Shown: positions 27,301 to 35,334 of the stretch, piece after piece
Layout: the number at the start of each line of letters is the position of its first letter
Position numbering within the stretch: position 1 is the stretch's first letter
Assembly (NCBI RefSeq): GCF_900537085.1
Contig: NZ_UNRE01000003.1
Location: forward strand, 124,001-188,000
DNA length: 64,000 nt
DNA from: Agarivorans sp. Alg241-V36
GTDB taxonomy: Bacteria; Pseudomonadota; Gammaproteobacteria; Enterobacterales; Celerinatantimonadaceae
Reading direction: 5' to 3'
Notes under the pieces: generated by a model
What the model was told of the DNA's origin: nothing
Databases searched by the model: none
The model's input: the letters and a program-made list of their open reading frames with translations, nothing else
Made by a program: the position numbers and the translations under genes

Positions 27301-30042
27301 AATTACTGGCTGAGAATTATCTGCCGTATAGGTCCAGTGGCCTAGTTCGTTAATGGAAAGCGAACCGAATTGACCTTGTTGTACGCCCGCTTGGAATTGG
27401 TTTTGGCCATTATCGACATCAGTGACATTGAGCACACCATCTGCATGAAGTTGTCCTTGATGAAGGTCTTTATCTTCGGTTAATTGTACTGTGCTGATTC
27501 CTGCAATGACTGCCTTATCGTCAGTGCCATTAATGGACACAGTGATTTTCAGCTCAGTGCCATCGACAGAATGAACGACTAGCGTATCGGTGAGCGACTC
27601 GCCCGTTTTCAGACCTTGGATTACTGGCTGAGAATTATCTGCCGTATAAGTCCAGTGACCTAGACTATTGATACTGAGCGTGCCGAACTGACCTTGTAAC
27701 ACATTGGCTTGGAATTGATTTTGCCCATTATCTACATCGGTAACAGTCAGAACTCCATCAACATGAAGTTGCCCGCTATGCAGGTCTTTATCTTCGGTTA
27801 ATTGTGCTGTGCTGGTTCCTGCAATGACTGCCTTATCATCAGTGCCGTTAATGGATACAGTGATTTTTTGTTCAGTGCCATCGACGCTGTGAACGATTAG
27901 CGAATCGGTAAGTGACTCGCCTGTTTTCAAGCCTTGAATAGCTTGTTGGGAATTGTCTGCAGTATAAGTCCAGTGGCCTAGGTTATTGATCGACAGTGTT
28001 CCGAACTGACCTTGTAAAACGTTCGCTTGGAATTGGTTTTGACCATTATCTAGATCAGTAACAGTAAGTGCGCCATCAACATGAAGTTGCCCTTGATGAA
28101 GGTCTTTATCTTCAGTGAGCGAGGCTGTTGCAGTGCCTGCAATCACCGCTTTATCATCAGTGCCATTAATGGACACAGTGATTTTCTGTTCAGTGCCATC
28201 GACAGAATGAACAACTAGCGTATCGGTGAGCGATTCACCTGTTCTCAGTCCTTGAATGACAGCTTGAGAATTATCTGCCGTATAGGTCCAGTGGCCTAGT
28301 TCGTTAATGGAAAGCGAACCGAATTGGCCTTGTTGTACGCCCGCTTGGAATTGGTTTTGACCATAATCTAGATCAGTAACAGTAAGCGTGCCATCGACAT
28401 GAAGTTGTCCTTGATGAAGGTCTTTGTCTTCAGTGAGACTCGCCGTACTAGTTCCACCAATCACCGCCTTATCGTCGGTGCCGCTAATAGTCACAGTGAT
28501 TTTTTGTTCGGTACCATCGACAGAATGAACAACTAGCGTATCGGTGAGCGATTCTCCGGTTTTCAGGCCTTGGATTACTGTTTGAGAATTATCTGCCGTA
28601 TAGGTCCAATGGCCTAGTTCGTTAATGGAAAGCGAACCGAATTGACCTTGTTGTACGGTGGCTTGGAACTGGTTTTGGCCATTATCGACATCAGTGACAG
28701 TGAGCACGCCATCGGCATGCAGTTGCCCTTGATGAAGATCTTTATCTTCGATCAGAACGCCGCTAAAACCTCCGCCAATGATTGCTTGTTCATTAGTGCC
28801 AAGAACTTGAATACTAAGGTCTTGCTTAACCATTTCACCAGCACTGTCGGTTACACTAACAACAAAGTGCTCAACTCCCTTCTGCCCTTCGGTTAAAGCA
28901 AGGGTTGCTGGCTGCTGGTTATCAAGCTGATATTGCCACTGGCCATTATCAGGATTAATGGTTAATTGGCCATATTGACCTTGAGAGTGGCTAACTGACC
29001 ATTGTAGTTGTTCATTATGGTCTGGATCTTTAGCGAATAACTGACCATCAACTTCTGAAAGTGCAGCCATCTCAGTAACATTGGCGTGGTGCAAACCCGA
29101 AATTTGGGGTTTATCATTACTGCCCTCCACCTCTATTGAAACTACCATTTTAATTTGATGCTGCAGATTGTCTTTAACTACAACAACAAATTGCTCACTA
29201 TGGTGCTCTCCTTCAGCCAAAGCATTGGTCGTGGCTAGTGCATTATCTAACTGATAACGCCACTGTCCAGTATGCGGGTCCACAAACAGCTGGCCATATA
29301 CTCCACTTCCAGACTCAACTGTCCAACTTACTTGGTTAGCGCCCACGCCAGAAACATGCAACTCACCACTAACCTCACTCACCTTATCTTCTTTCACTGC
29401 TCCGCTTTGTTGCTGCGCCCCTTCAGCATGCATAACCGGTGCTGGCTGCTGGTCAGTTTGAGAATGATTAACGTGAGTAAGCTGTTGCACTGTCACACTG
29501 GGCTTATAATGGCTACCCTCAACATGTCCCGAATGGTTGCTAGTTATTCCCGTAGCCCCAACGTGATTAAGAAGTGAGTGTGTTGTAAGCCAATGAGAGC
29601 TGGCACCATTTCCTCCACCCCCTTTACCCACTCTCGCAACACTTGCTTTAGTATCATCAACTAAGGGGTCTTCAACCAAGGCAGCACCGGCAATGGCTTT
29701 TGAAGCAGCGTCAGGTTTGAGTGACTCAGACTCAGACTCAGCATCAGCAAACTCTTTAATTTGTTTAGAGTCTATTTCAGTAAGGTCTTTAGTAGATGTT
29801 AATAAGGTTTCATCTGGTAAAGCTTGCTGCTCACCAAGAAGTTGTTGATGAGATTTATCAGCAACCAAATCCTGATTTTTAAGCCCCTCAACTTTCACAT
29901 CTCGCAGCTCTTTAGCCTGCAAACGCTGCACATCTTTATCTATGCGTTTAGCTTTTTTGATGCTTTTGTCTGAATTACTTTGCTTCTTTGAAGAACTTTT
30001 TACTGCCTTATCTTGAGGCTTGTTATGATCATCTTTAGTCAT
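21301..30042 (-). CDS. Giant VCBS-repeat adhesin, probable type I secretion substrate
   Basis: The 2913-residue protein is probably a surface adhesin. Residues 1-140 are charged and Lys/Asp/Glu-rich with no signal peptide, as expected for type I export. Two divergent VCBS-like domains (about 218-429) precede nine near-identical 106-residue VCBS repeats (430-1383), each with ELGHWTYTADNSQ-type cores. Then come a tenth degenerate repeat, cadherin-like/tandem-95 domains (TYTFTPTKDYNGQVHFTYDV), further VCBS units, and Ig-like domains near residues 2330-2540. The last 60 residues are His/Asp-rich (DHDHNHN). I see no RTX nonapeptides. It is the last gene of the secretion operon, 12 bp after the adaptor gene. 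Confidence 0.85.
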   Translation of the reverse strand: MTKDDHNKPQDKAVKSSSKKQSNSDKSIKKAKRIDKDVQRLQAKELRDVKVEGLKNQDLVADKSHQQLLGEQQALPDETLLTSTKDLTEIDSKQIKEFADAESESESLKPDAASKAIAGAALVEDPLVDDTKASVARVGKGGGGNGASSHWLTTHSLLNHVGATGITSNHSGHVEGSHYKPSVTVQQLTHVNHSQTDQQPAPVMHAEGAQQQSGAVKEDKVSEVSGELHVSGVGANQVSWTVESGSGVYGQLFVDPHTGQWRYQLDNALATTNALAEGEHHSEQFVVVVKDNLQHQIKMVVSIEVEGSNDKPQISGLHHANVTEMAALSEVDGQLFAKDPDHNEQLQWSVSHSQGQYGQLTINPDNGQWQYQLDNQQPATLALTEGQKGVEHFVVSVTDSAGEMVKQDLSIQVLGTNEQAIIGGGFSGVLIEDKDLHQGQLHADGVLTVTDVDNGQNQFQATVQQGQFGSLSINELGHWTYTADNSQTVIQGLKTGESLTDTLVVHSVDGTEQKITVTISGTDDKAVIGGTSTASLTEDKDLHQGQLHVDGTLTVTDLDYGQNQFQAGVQQGQFGSLSINELGHWTYTADNSQAVIQGLRTGESLTDTLVVHSVDGTEQKITVSINGTDDKAVIAGTATASLTEDKDLHQGQLHVDGALTVTDLDNGQNQFQANVLQGQFGTLSINNLGHWTYTADNSQQAIQGLKTGESLTDSLIVHSVDGTEQKITVSINGTDDKAVIAGTSTAQLTEDKDLHSGQLHVDGVLTVTDVDNGQNQFQANVLQGQFGTLSINSLGHWTYTADNSQPVIQGLKTGESLTDTLVVHSVDGTELKITVSINGTDDKAVIAGISTVQLTEDKDLHQGQLHADGVLNVTDVDNGQNQFQAGVQQGQFGSLSINELGHWTYTADNSQPVIQGLKTGESLTDTLVVHSVDGTEQKISVTINGTDDKAVIAGTSTASLTEDKDVHQGQLHVDGSLTVTDVDNGQNQFQANVLQGQFGTLSINNLGHWTYTADNSQQAIQGLKTGESLTDTLVVHSVDGTEQKITVSINGTDDKAVIAGTRTAQLTEDKDLHQGQLHADGVLTVTDVDNGQNQFQATVQQGQFGSLSINELGHWTYTADNSQTVIQGLKTGESLTDTLVVHSVDGTEQKITVTINGTDDKAVIGGTSTASLTEDKDLHQGQLHVDGTLTVTDVDNGQNQFQAGVLQGQFGTLSIDNLGHWTYTADNSQPVIQGLKTGESLTDTLVVHSVDGTEQKITVSINGTDDKAVIAGTSTTQLTEDKDLHQGQLHVDGTLTVTDVDSGQNQFQAGVQQGQFGSLSINELGHWTYTADNSKQAIQGLKTGESLTDTLVVHSVDGTEQKVTVRINGTDDKAIITGITTGDVDEGHGSYGDMSPDYAQPGMAKLGQAALTADGKLDIVDPDSGEAQFDPKGGAWNNSYHGQYGHLLLNTDGTWHYDVTVGSVDWVGNRKTTIGTTIDQLGEGQTLTDTITVYSKDGTAQNIVITIHGDNDRPYISSEVTLTTGTEDTALTFTKADLLSNTVDVDTNDAGKLSIANLLVDHGSVIDNKDGTYTFTPTKDYNGQVHFTYDVQDAHGGVTHTGASTSLSAVGDTAVIGGQDTFTVQEDHNLTLNSGNTIIYNGQLTITDADAGEEHFDGNLHQNQQTGTWDTGYTTQEGGKLILQSDGSYRYEIDNSLAKIQSLASSETLIDTVTVRSADGTTHEIQVTIQGDNDAPVVSSAVTLTAGTEDTDVVLHAADLLANATDIDHDDAGKLSVANLIADHGKITDNHDGTFTFHPTQDYNGKVSFTYDVQDSHGGSVATSASITLAPTRDSAVITGTDTGTIIEDHNVGHSSNHPVAASGLLNVSDPDAGQDHFQVNRFGEQAINDPFGGFLRITPNGAWGYEVANSHLQSLAEGEVEKVVYRVYSADHTAHDITITVTGTNDQPTITATTLAHGTEDTHYQMQASQFGFTDIDTGDTLHSIAITDLPPATQGKFVLDGHDITAGQSIATADIAKLQFVPAQDFNGDVQFKYTVNDGHQDSKEATNTITVDSVNHAPTVAAVTDTVSEDQTNHHQLDLLQGATDTDGDTLSITNLHYQVDGGATSTALPAGVFVASDGHTLVVDATHQAFQHLGVNQSETIVVTYNVTDGQGGNAQQTATLTVTGTNDAPMLGVSQASSTTGTLTETDADVTDSHTFSVVSSTGHFGSLTVNPNTGDYVYTPNTSVAGMSYNAATNSYHGVDVFEVKVSDGQAEDSKFITFDASGQVTTSTTGGIVTSTTVPPQPVVTTTQPTLPVGANVAPTNTVTLDLASMSDSGSSQTDNLTKDTTPTITGHTDIPYSQVTVYDGSTPVGHAVSDASGQYSVAVSRLTEGDHNLSAKALAPSSVVPAVSPVLDVKIDTQAQTSIHLDPITADNIINAQESHTSVNITGQVGGDVHQGDVVTLSINQQSYTGTVDSHGQFSIVVAGSELASDSSVSASVSTVDNAGNKANATQTLHYDTDLQVGRPSITFESPGSDNLYNKAEIAHGHAGTITATVHAATDAKVGEHLSINGVDHVLDANSLAHGIQLEVAPSSIVKAIMTDEHGNVNSALNMAASAKPEPIVVTAPPGSHHIGASLGVPTIVPGQTPVPVAEQGWKILVNGHYQTSYTSHWGTLTIDPKTGQLSYQEHANTHTGPHGSAQDVGVHEDRFEVALQGSHHDDVVMHVQVSILNHGPGHSGKLTLGSEVLDMTVTPVVGHHTPPPAAPDASDAPLDVDVIDVDLVIAPSDELASYGSVSESEHHQELKSETETSDLTSTLQPTSPVDHYFQMLGMSRDDAPSESLAGSQTDLLPEFNVDNPLADEDDLAGHSPDPFDNPLAEGEDQHHQLDDAQDHDHNHNQLVDDNTAMDSHDDELLHSALNNMHNQW
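26477..26826 (-). repeat. 350-bp near-identical block within VCBS array (copy A)
   Basis: This block matches 28385-28734 with a single difference that I can see, T at 26576 versus C at 28484. The offset is 1908 bp, exactly six repeat units. Other units differ much more, so this points to recent conversion or segmental duplication. Confidence 0.85.
28385..28734 (-). repeat. 350-bp near-identical block within VCBS array (copy B)
   Basis: Partner of 26477-26826. The single base difference changes Asn to Ser in a TINGTDD/TISGTDD motif. The block ends abruptly at both sides, where the units revert to ordinary divergence. Confidence 0.85.
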
Positions 30043-30054
30043 AATAAAATTCTC

Positions 30055-31380
30055 TTAACGTTCGCCAAAGGCAGTGGTGATGTTGGTAAATACTGGCTTC
30101 CATAAGTATTGAAATACCGTTTTATCGCCAGTCACAATATCTACTTCACCGGTCATGCCGGGAATAAGGCCAAAGCGCTCGGGGTCGTCATTAAAAAATG
30201 GGGTTTCTATGCTTATTTTAACCTTGTAGAAAACGCCCCCTTTCTCATCGGTGTCTGTAGAAGGAGAGATCCTTTGCACAATGCCATCTAAAGCCCCATA
30301 ACGGCTGTAATCAAAGGCGTCTATTTTTACCCTTGCACGTTGCCCTTCGGTAACAAAACCAATATCACGTGGAGATAACTTAGCTTCAATTAGCGCTTCC
30401 TTGGTGGTAGGAACAATTACCGCAACGGTTCCACCTGGTGCAATTACGCTGCCTGAAGAGGTAGTCGGAATAGATTGCACAATCCCATCAACTGGCGCTA
30501 AAACGGTAGTTTGAGAAACTTGTGAACCGGAAGATTTTAAGCGCGCTTCAACCCCTAATAGCTCAGCTTGAGCCTCGGCACGTTTTTCGCCAACTTGATT
30601 AAACAGGGCGGCATTTTTCTGTTCGAGCTGCTTGCTAAGATTGGTTAGGCTTTTACTTAAAACTTGCTCTTTGCCCTCTAAAGATTTTAGCTCTCTTATG
30701 TAAGAGTCGAGCTTTTGTTGAGCTTCTAGTACCTGTAGTTTAGACACCACCTGAATACCGCCCGGTGATTTCATCATGTTGATGGTTTTACGAGAGGCCG
30801 ATATTTGGTCACTTAGTGCTGGCACTTCATTCTCTACCGCAGCCAACTCTGCTTTAGCTTTAGCTATCTCCGACTCTGTTAACGCTGAAGTGGCGGCTAA
30901 CTCAGCATTCATCCTTTTGAGCGCTGAAACATGCTGCGCCACTAATTTAGGATACTCAGCTTTAAACGCCGAGAAGTCAGCTTGGCGCTGCTCAACAAAG
31001 GCGTTGTAACGCTCAATACGTAATTCTAAATTGGCTTGTTTACTGGCTAATTCTTCCTCTAAAGACTGGCTATCAATGGCCACAAAATTTGCCAATACAT
31101 CGCCCTGCTTAACCACATCACCTTCCTCTACACTCACAGAGGCTAAGGTTCCACCTAGCTGACTTTGAATAACTTGCCGGTGACCAAGAGGCACCACCTG
31201 CCCCTTGGCTTTAGCAATTTCTTCCACTGTGGTAAAAATTGACCACAACAGCATTCCCAATACCGACAAGGCAATAAACCACGCAATACGGCGAATCAGC
31301 TTTCTCTCTGCTGGTGCTTCAATGGCATCAGTAAATTCATGTTCTGGCCAAATACGATTAGCTAATTGACGCTGTTCCAT
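30055..31380 (-). CDS. HlyD-family periplasmic adaptor of type I secretion
   Basis: The adaptor bridges the inner-membrane ABC exporter and an outer-membrane TolC-type channel. The 441-residue protein has one membrane anchor (residues about 30-50, LSVLGMLLWSIFTTVEEIA). A split lipoyl domain follows (GHRQVIQSQLGGTLASVSVEEGDVVKQGDVLA), then long coiled coils (about 90-290) and a beta-barrel region. The C-terminus ends TGDKTVFQYLWKPVF, typical of HlyD/LapC-like proteins. It starts 2 nt after the upstream ABC gene's stop and lies 12 bp before the adhesin. No TolC homologue is encoded in the window. Confidence 0.9.
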   Translation of the reverse strand: MEQRQLANRIWPEHEFTDAIEAPAERKLIRRIAWFIALSVLGMLLWSIFTTVEEIAKAKGQVVPLGHRQVIQSQLGGTLASVSVEEGDVVKQGDVLANFVAIDSQSLEEELASKQANLELRIERYNAFVEQRQADFSAFKAEYPKLVAQHVSALKRMNAELAATSALTESEIAKAKAELAAVENEVPALSDQISASRKTINMMKSPGGIQVVSKLQVLEAQQKLDSYIRELKSLEGKEQVLSKSLTNLSKQLEQKNAALFNQVGEKRAEAQAELLGVEARLKSSGSQVSQTTVLAPVDGIVQSIPTTSSGSVIAPGGTVAVIVPTTKEALIEAKLSPRDIGFVTEGQRARVKIDAFDYSRYGALDGIVQRISPSTDTDEKGGVFYKVKISIETPFFNDDPERFGLIPGMTGEVDIVTGDKTVFQYLWKPVFTNITTAFGER

Positions 31381-31382
31381 AT

Positions 31383-33434
31383 TTACTGCTCCGTTTCACT
31401 GTTGGATTGAGGCTGCTGCGAAGGAATAGGTCCAACATAAGCGGCTGTACCTTTGTCTAAAATTATTACCTTGTCGGCTAATTGGATTAGCTCTTGGTCA
31501 TGGCTGGTGAAAATAATGGTTGCCTTGCCTCGCAAGCTTTCTAAGGTGCGAATAAACTGGCTTTTAGCATCTGGGTTTCGGTTGGCCAAGGGCTCGTCTA
31601 ACAACAAATACTGAGAACCTTTTAGTAGTGCTCTCGCTAAAGAAATATAACCACCTTCTACTGCTGACAGCATGGCACTATCATCACCAGCGATTGGCGC
31701 ATCTAACTGTTCGTTTAACGCGCTAAATAAAGCGCGCCCACCAGCTGCGAACAAAGCATCAACCAACTGCTCGTCACTGGCATCAGGGTTTGCTATTCGT
31801 AGGTTTTCTGCCAAAGTGCCGGGAAATAAATCTGGCTCTGCGGGGCAATAAGCCGCCCATGAACGCAATAGCTCTGGGTCGTACTGGCGAATGTTTTTGT
31901 TGTTTATTGCTACATAACCGGCTTGAGGTTCAATCACCCCTAAAGCTGATAGCAACAATGAGGTTTTGCCGCAGCCATTAGGACCAATAACCGCCACCAT
32001 TTCTCCGGCGTCTATTTCAGCATTAACCGCCGATAGTGCTGGCTCCATTTCGGCCCCGTAACGCAAGGTTAAATGTTGAAAAGATACACTAGGAACCTGG
32101 CTCATATCGGGAACATCTAAACGCAATTCGCTATTTTCAGTTTTCACCTGCATAAATCGATCAAACTGCTCAGCCGCCCCCTTTAGCAAGATGAACTTTT
32201 GGGTAGAGCTAAACGCCAGTTGCGCTGGGCCGGTGATTCGCCAAATCAGCATGACACAGGCAATCAACGCCCCGGCGGATATTGACTGATTGAGCACCAA
32301 GAAAATGCCACAGAAAACAGTTACCAAGGCAGTAGACAAACTTAAAGCATGAGCCACTGCAGCCATCAAGCCATTGCGAGCCGCATAACGAAAGTTCTGC
32401 CGGCTATTCTCTCGGCATAAACGGGCAAACTTAGTGGTCCAAGCATCTACTTGCCCGGCCGCTTTTAGCTGGGTGAGATTTTTAGCTAACTCGTTAAGCG
32501 CATTTTGATACTCACCCGATACCGTAGGAGAAGCGCTTTGAATGTAGCTGCGCATTAGCCGCATAAGTAAATAAAACACCAGTAACATTAACAGCGGAAC
32601 CAGCACCAACCAACCACTTAACAAAGTAATGGTAGCTAAGGCGATGAAGGTAAAAGGTAAATCGATTAGGCCGCCTGCAGCAGGGCCAGATAACACCGTG
32701 CGAACCTTTTCTGCGTTGCGCATACGAGCCACATGATTGGCAATGCCCACTCGCGATAACACCATTAACGGCATGTTTAACAAACGGTGAAAGGTAAGCT
32801 CAGACAAATCTCTCGCCATGCGATTACTCGCTGAGGACATTACTTTGGCTCTAATCAAGCGTGATGCAACTAAAATACTTAAGGCCAACGCCGCCCCTAA
32901 AGCAATGCTGGGTAATACCTCAGGTGTTTGCCCGCCAATCACACGGTCATAAACTGCCATTGTAAATAGCGGTACGGCTAAGCCAGTCAAGCTAGACAAT
33001 AAACTGAGCCAAAATACCGGCCGATACCATTTACTTCGCTTGCTTACTTGCTCGGCAAAAGCTTTGGCAGAAGATCCCTGCTGAGGCAGCCGCTCAATCA
33101 TTATTAAATGTGCGTCTTCGCCAATAGTGGCTGGGTCACAGGCCTGCCACTGCTGCTCAAACTGTTCAAGTTGCTCACCATGGCGACGCAACAACTTAGG
33201 TGCATGGTGATCGGATATCAGTACAAAAGGATGAGCCGCTTGAGAAACTAAAGAAGGCAAGTGGCGATGCACCGAATAGGCAATATGGTGCTTTTTAAGC
33301 AAGCCTACAAAGTCCATAACATCTAGTGAATCTAAACGCTGGTCTTGTTCAATATTGGTCGCTTGAGAGTACAAACCAAGCTGTTGCAACAAGCTAATTA
33401 ACGTGGGTTTTAAATCAGGATTTTGCTGTTCCAT
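31383..33434 (-). CDS. Type I secretion ABC transporter, catalytic subunit
   Basis: The 683-residue protein has an N-terminal domain (about 1-135) that resembles the inactive C39-like domain of adhesin exporters and lacks a visible catalytic Cys-His pair. A six-helix membrane domain (about 140-430) and an ATPase domain follow. Walker A GPNGCGKTS and Walker B LLLDEP are intact, with H-loop FTSHD. The signature is LSAVE instead of LSGGQ and the D-loop is altered (NRNPD). It lies one base after the companion ABC gene and probably forms a heterodimer with it. It should hydrolyse ATP at one composite site, using the partner's signature. Confidence 0.88.
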   Translation of the reverse strand: MEQQNPDLKPTLISLLQQLGLYSQATNIEQDQRLDSLDVMDFVGLLKKHHIAYSVHRHLPSLVSQAAHPFVLISDHHAPKLLRRHGEQLEQFEQQWQACDPATIGEDAHLIMIERLPQQGSSAKAFAEQVSKRSKWYRPVFWLSLLSSLTGLAVPLFTMAVYDRVIGGQTPEVLPSIALGAALALSILVASRLIRAKVMSSASNRMARDLSELTFHRLLNMPLMVLSRVGIANHVARMRNAEKVRTVLSGPAAGGLIDLPFTFIALATITLLSGWLVLVPLLMLLVFYLLMRLMRSYIQSASPTVSGEYQNALNELAKNLTQLKAAGQVDAWTTKFARLCRENSRQNFRYAARNGLMAAVAHALSLSTALVTVFCGIFLVLNQSISAGALIACVMLIWRITGPAQLAFSSTQKFILLKGAAEQFDRFMQVKTENSELRLDVPDMSQVPSVSFQHLTLRYGAEMEPALSAVNAEIDAGEMVAVIGPNGCGKTSLLLSALGVIEPQAGYVAINNKNIRQYDPELLRSWAAYCPAEPDLFPGTLAENLRIANPDASDEQLVDALFAAGGRALFSALNEQLDAPIAGDDSAMLSAVEGGYISLARALLKGSQYLLLDEPLANRNPDAKSQFIRTLESLRGKATIIFTSHDQELIQLADKVIILDKGTAAYVGPIPSQQPQSNSETEQ

Positions 33435-33435
33435 G

Positions 33436-35109
33436 TTAAGCCCCCTTCTGTTGCTTTAGCAGGCTGACTAAGCCGTCTTCTGCTATCTGCAGCTGTATGT
33501 CACAGTGGTTTTTCACTTCATCAAAATGCGAAGCAATCATCACCGTCATGTCATCGCCTTGCTTACTTAGCAAGGCCAGTAAACGCTGCTGAGCATCTGC
33601 ATCTAAAGACAACATCGGTTCGTCTAACAGCAATATCGACGGTTGCTGCGCTAACGCGCGCACCAAGGCGATAAGTTTAATCGCTCCCTTGTTAAGCATT
33701 TGGTTGCCACTGTCTCCCACGCGGGTTTGATAACCGGCTGGCAACAAGGCAATAGCAGCACTTAAACCTAAGTCATCTGCTAACACCATGGCGTTGGCTT
33801 CTAGTTCAGGTCGAAACAAGGTCATGTTTTCCATCAAACTACCGGCAAACAAAGTAGGCCACGGCGCTAAATACACTACAGATTGGCGATACTCATTAGC
33901 ATCATGCTGGCCAAGTTCAACACCAGCAATACTAATGCTGCCTTGCTTATGTTGATGAAAGCCAGCCAGCATACTTAATACCAAACTTGCATGGCTAAGA
34001 GGATTAGATTGCACTACCACCATGCTGCCGGCGGGCAGGTTAAAACTCGCGTTTTCAATACAGGCCACAGAGGTTTTAGCACTCAATTGGCTGTATTCAA
34101 TGGGCCCTGCAGGCAACTTTTGCTGATAGCAATGTTCGGCGCTAAAGCGCTCTCCTTCTAAACTGGTTAGCTGCTTTACTTGCTGCATCGCAGACTTAGC
34201 GGTAACCATTCGAGAGCGCAAACTAATAATGGCGCTTAAAGGCGCAACCGCTCGGCCCGCTAAAATAGAACAGGCCGCTAAACCACCCGTGGTTAGTTGT
34301 CCGTCTAGTACCATTAAGCACCCCAACAAAACCAATACTAAGGTTGTTCCCTGAGAGGCGCCTTGAATAAACTCCTGCAGCTTGGCCGATAACCAATCCA
34401 CCCGCTGTTGCTGCTGCAAGCGCTTAAAGTTAACTTTTCGGTAATCGGCGGCAATCCCACTTTCTAGGGCTAAGGCTTTAGTGGTGGTAAGCCCAGACAA
34501 TACGTTCAGTAATAAACGTGAGCGCTCGGCTTCACTAAGGGCTAAATCTTGGGTGGCTTGAGCTAGCTGCTTACCAAGCAGCAATACAAATAGGCTAATT
34601 AATCCCCACACCGCAATCGGAATAAAAACTAATGGCCCGCCAATGTAAGCCACTAAAGCTAAGAAAATCACCACGAATGGGAAATCAATCAGGGCCAAGG
34701 CCGCTTGACCAGAATATAGGTCTCGCATACCTGCTATTGAACTTAAGCCATTAAACACCCCACCCCTGCCAAGTTTGGCGATAGGTTCAAAACTGCTGCC
34801 CAGTAGAGCTTTCACCGCATCAATAGTGGTATGCAACTCAAAGTTAGCGGCTGCCGAAGCCAATAACCAGCTCCGTATATATCGCAACACTAGCTCTAGT
34901 AAAATAGCCACCGCTACACCGAGCATAAGAACCGTAGCCGTGCCGTAGCCTTGGTTAGGTAATATGCGGTCGTAAATCTGCAACATGGCAAAAGGCAAAG
35001 CGAGCGAGAGTAAGTTTATAAATGTAGATGAGAGCAATACATCGATTGCTGAGCGGTTTCGAAACAATAGGCTTAACGCATACCTCATGTAGCTGGCTTC
35101 CTTTCTCAA
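33436..35109 (-). CDS. Type I secretion ABC transporter, degenerate subunit
   Basis: The 557-residue protein has an ABC-exporter membrane domain (about 15-310) with the motif LPFAMLQIYDRILPNQGYGT, typical of peptide/RTX exporters, but no C39-like extension. In its ATPase domain the Walker A region reads QSNPLSHAS: the glycines and the Lys are gone. The signature reads LNKGA. Walker B LLLDEP and H-loop ASHFD remain. It therefore probably cannot bind ATP normally and acts as a partner to the downstream subunit. V. cholerae RtxB/RtxE is a known example of a two-ATPase type I exporter. First gene of the four-gene operon. Confidence 0.87.
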   Translation of the reverse strand: MRKEASYMRYALSLLFRNRSAIDVLLSSTFINLLSLALPFAMLQIYDRILPNQGYGTATVLMLGVAVAILLELVLRYIRSWLLASAAANFELHTTIDAVKALLGSSFEPIAKLGRGGVFNGLSSIAGMRDLYSGQAALALIDFPFVVIFLALVAYIGGPLVFIPIAVWGLISLFVLLLGKQLAQATQDLALSEAERSRLLLNVLSGLTTTKALALESGIAADYRKVNFKRLQQQQRVDWLSAKLQEFIQGASQGTTLVLVLLGCLMVLDGQLTTGGLAACSILAGRAVAPLSAIISLRSRMVTAKSAMQQVKQLTSLEGERFSAEHCYQQKLPAGPIEYSQLSAKTSVACIENASFNLPAGSMVVVQSNPLSHASLVLSMLAGFHQHKQGSISIAGVELGQHDANEYRQSVVYLAPWPTLFAGSLMENMTLFRPELEANAMVLADDLGLSAAIALLPAGYQTRVGDSGNQMLNKGAIKLIALVRALAQQPSILLLDEPMLSLDADAQQRLLALLSKQGDDMTVMIASHFDEVKNHCDIQLQIAEDGLVSLLKQQKGA

Positions 35110-35334
35110 TAAACACTGCGATGAGTTATTGATAAGCCTAGCAAATAATCGGATTTTTTCTTTTTTAGTGTGTTTTTATTTAGGCCTGCGAATAAGCCCC
35201 AACATATTCATTAACAAAATTGACACAAATACAAAACTAATTCACTATCGCTTACAGTTAAACCAGCTCATGATTTCAGCATTGCTGTATATGTTGTCAT
35301 TTAAATCTATTTATTACTGCGTAAACAAACAGAT

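Larger units (their letters stand above)
25894..28755 (-). repeat. Nine tandem 318-bp VCBS repeats
   Basis: The spacing between equivalent bases is exactly 318 bp (for example 26193 and 26511), which is 106 codons. Nine units make 2862 bp. Units fall into two mixed types by sequence: GQFGSLSINEL (units 1, 2, 5, 7, 9 from the N-terminus) and GQFGTLSIN/DxL (units 3, 4, 6, 8). Such arrays gain and lose units by recombination. Confidence 0.9.

Noticed and set aside
25894-28755. Regular repeats suggestive of a CRISPR or noncoding satellite
   Set aside because: The period is 318 bp, all units are in one open frame, and they encode VCBS protein repeats.
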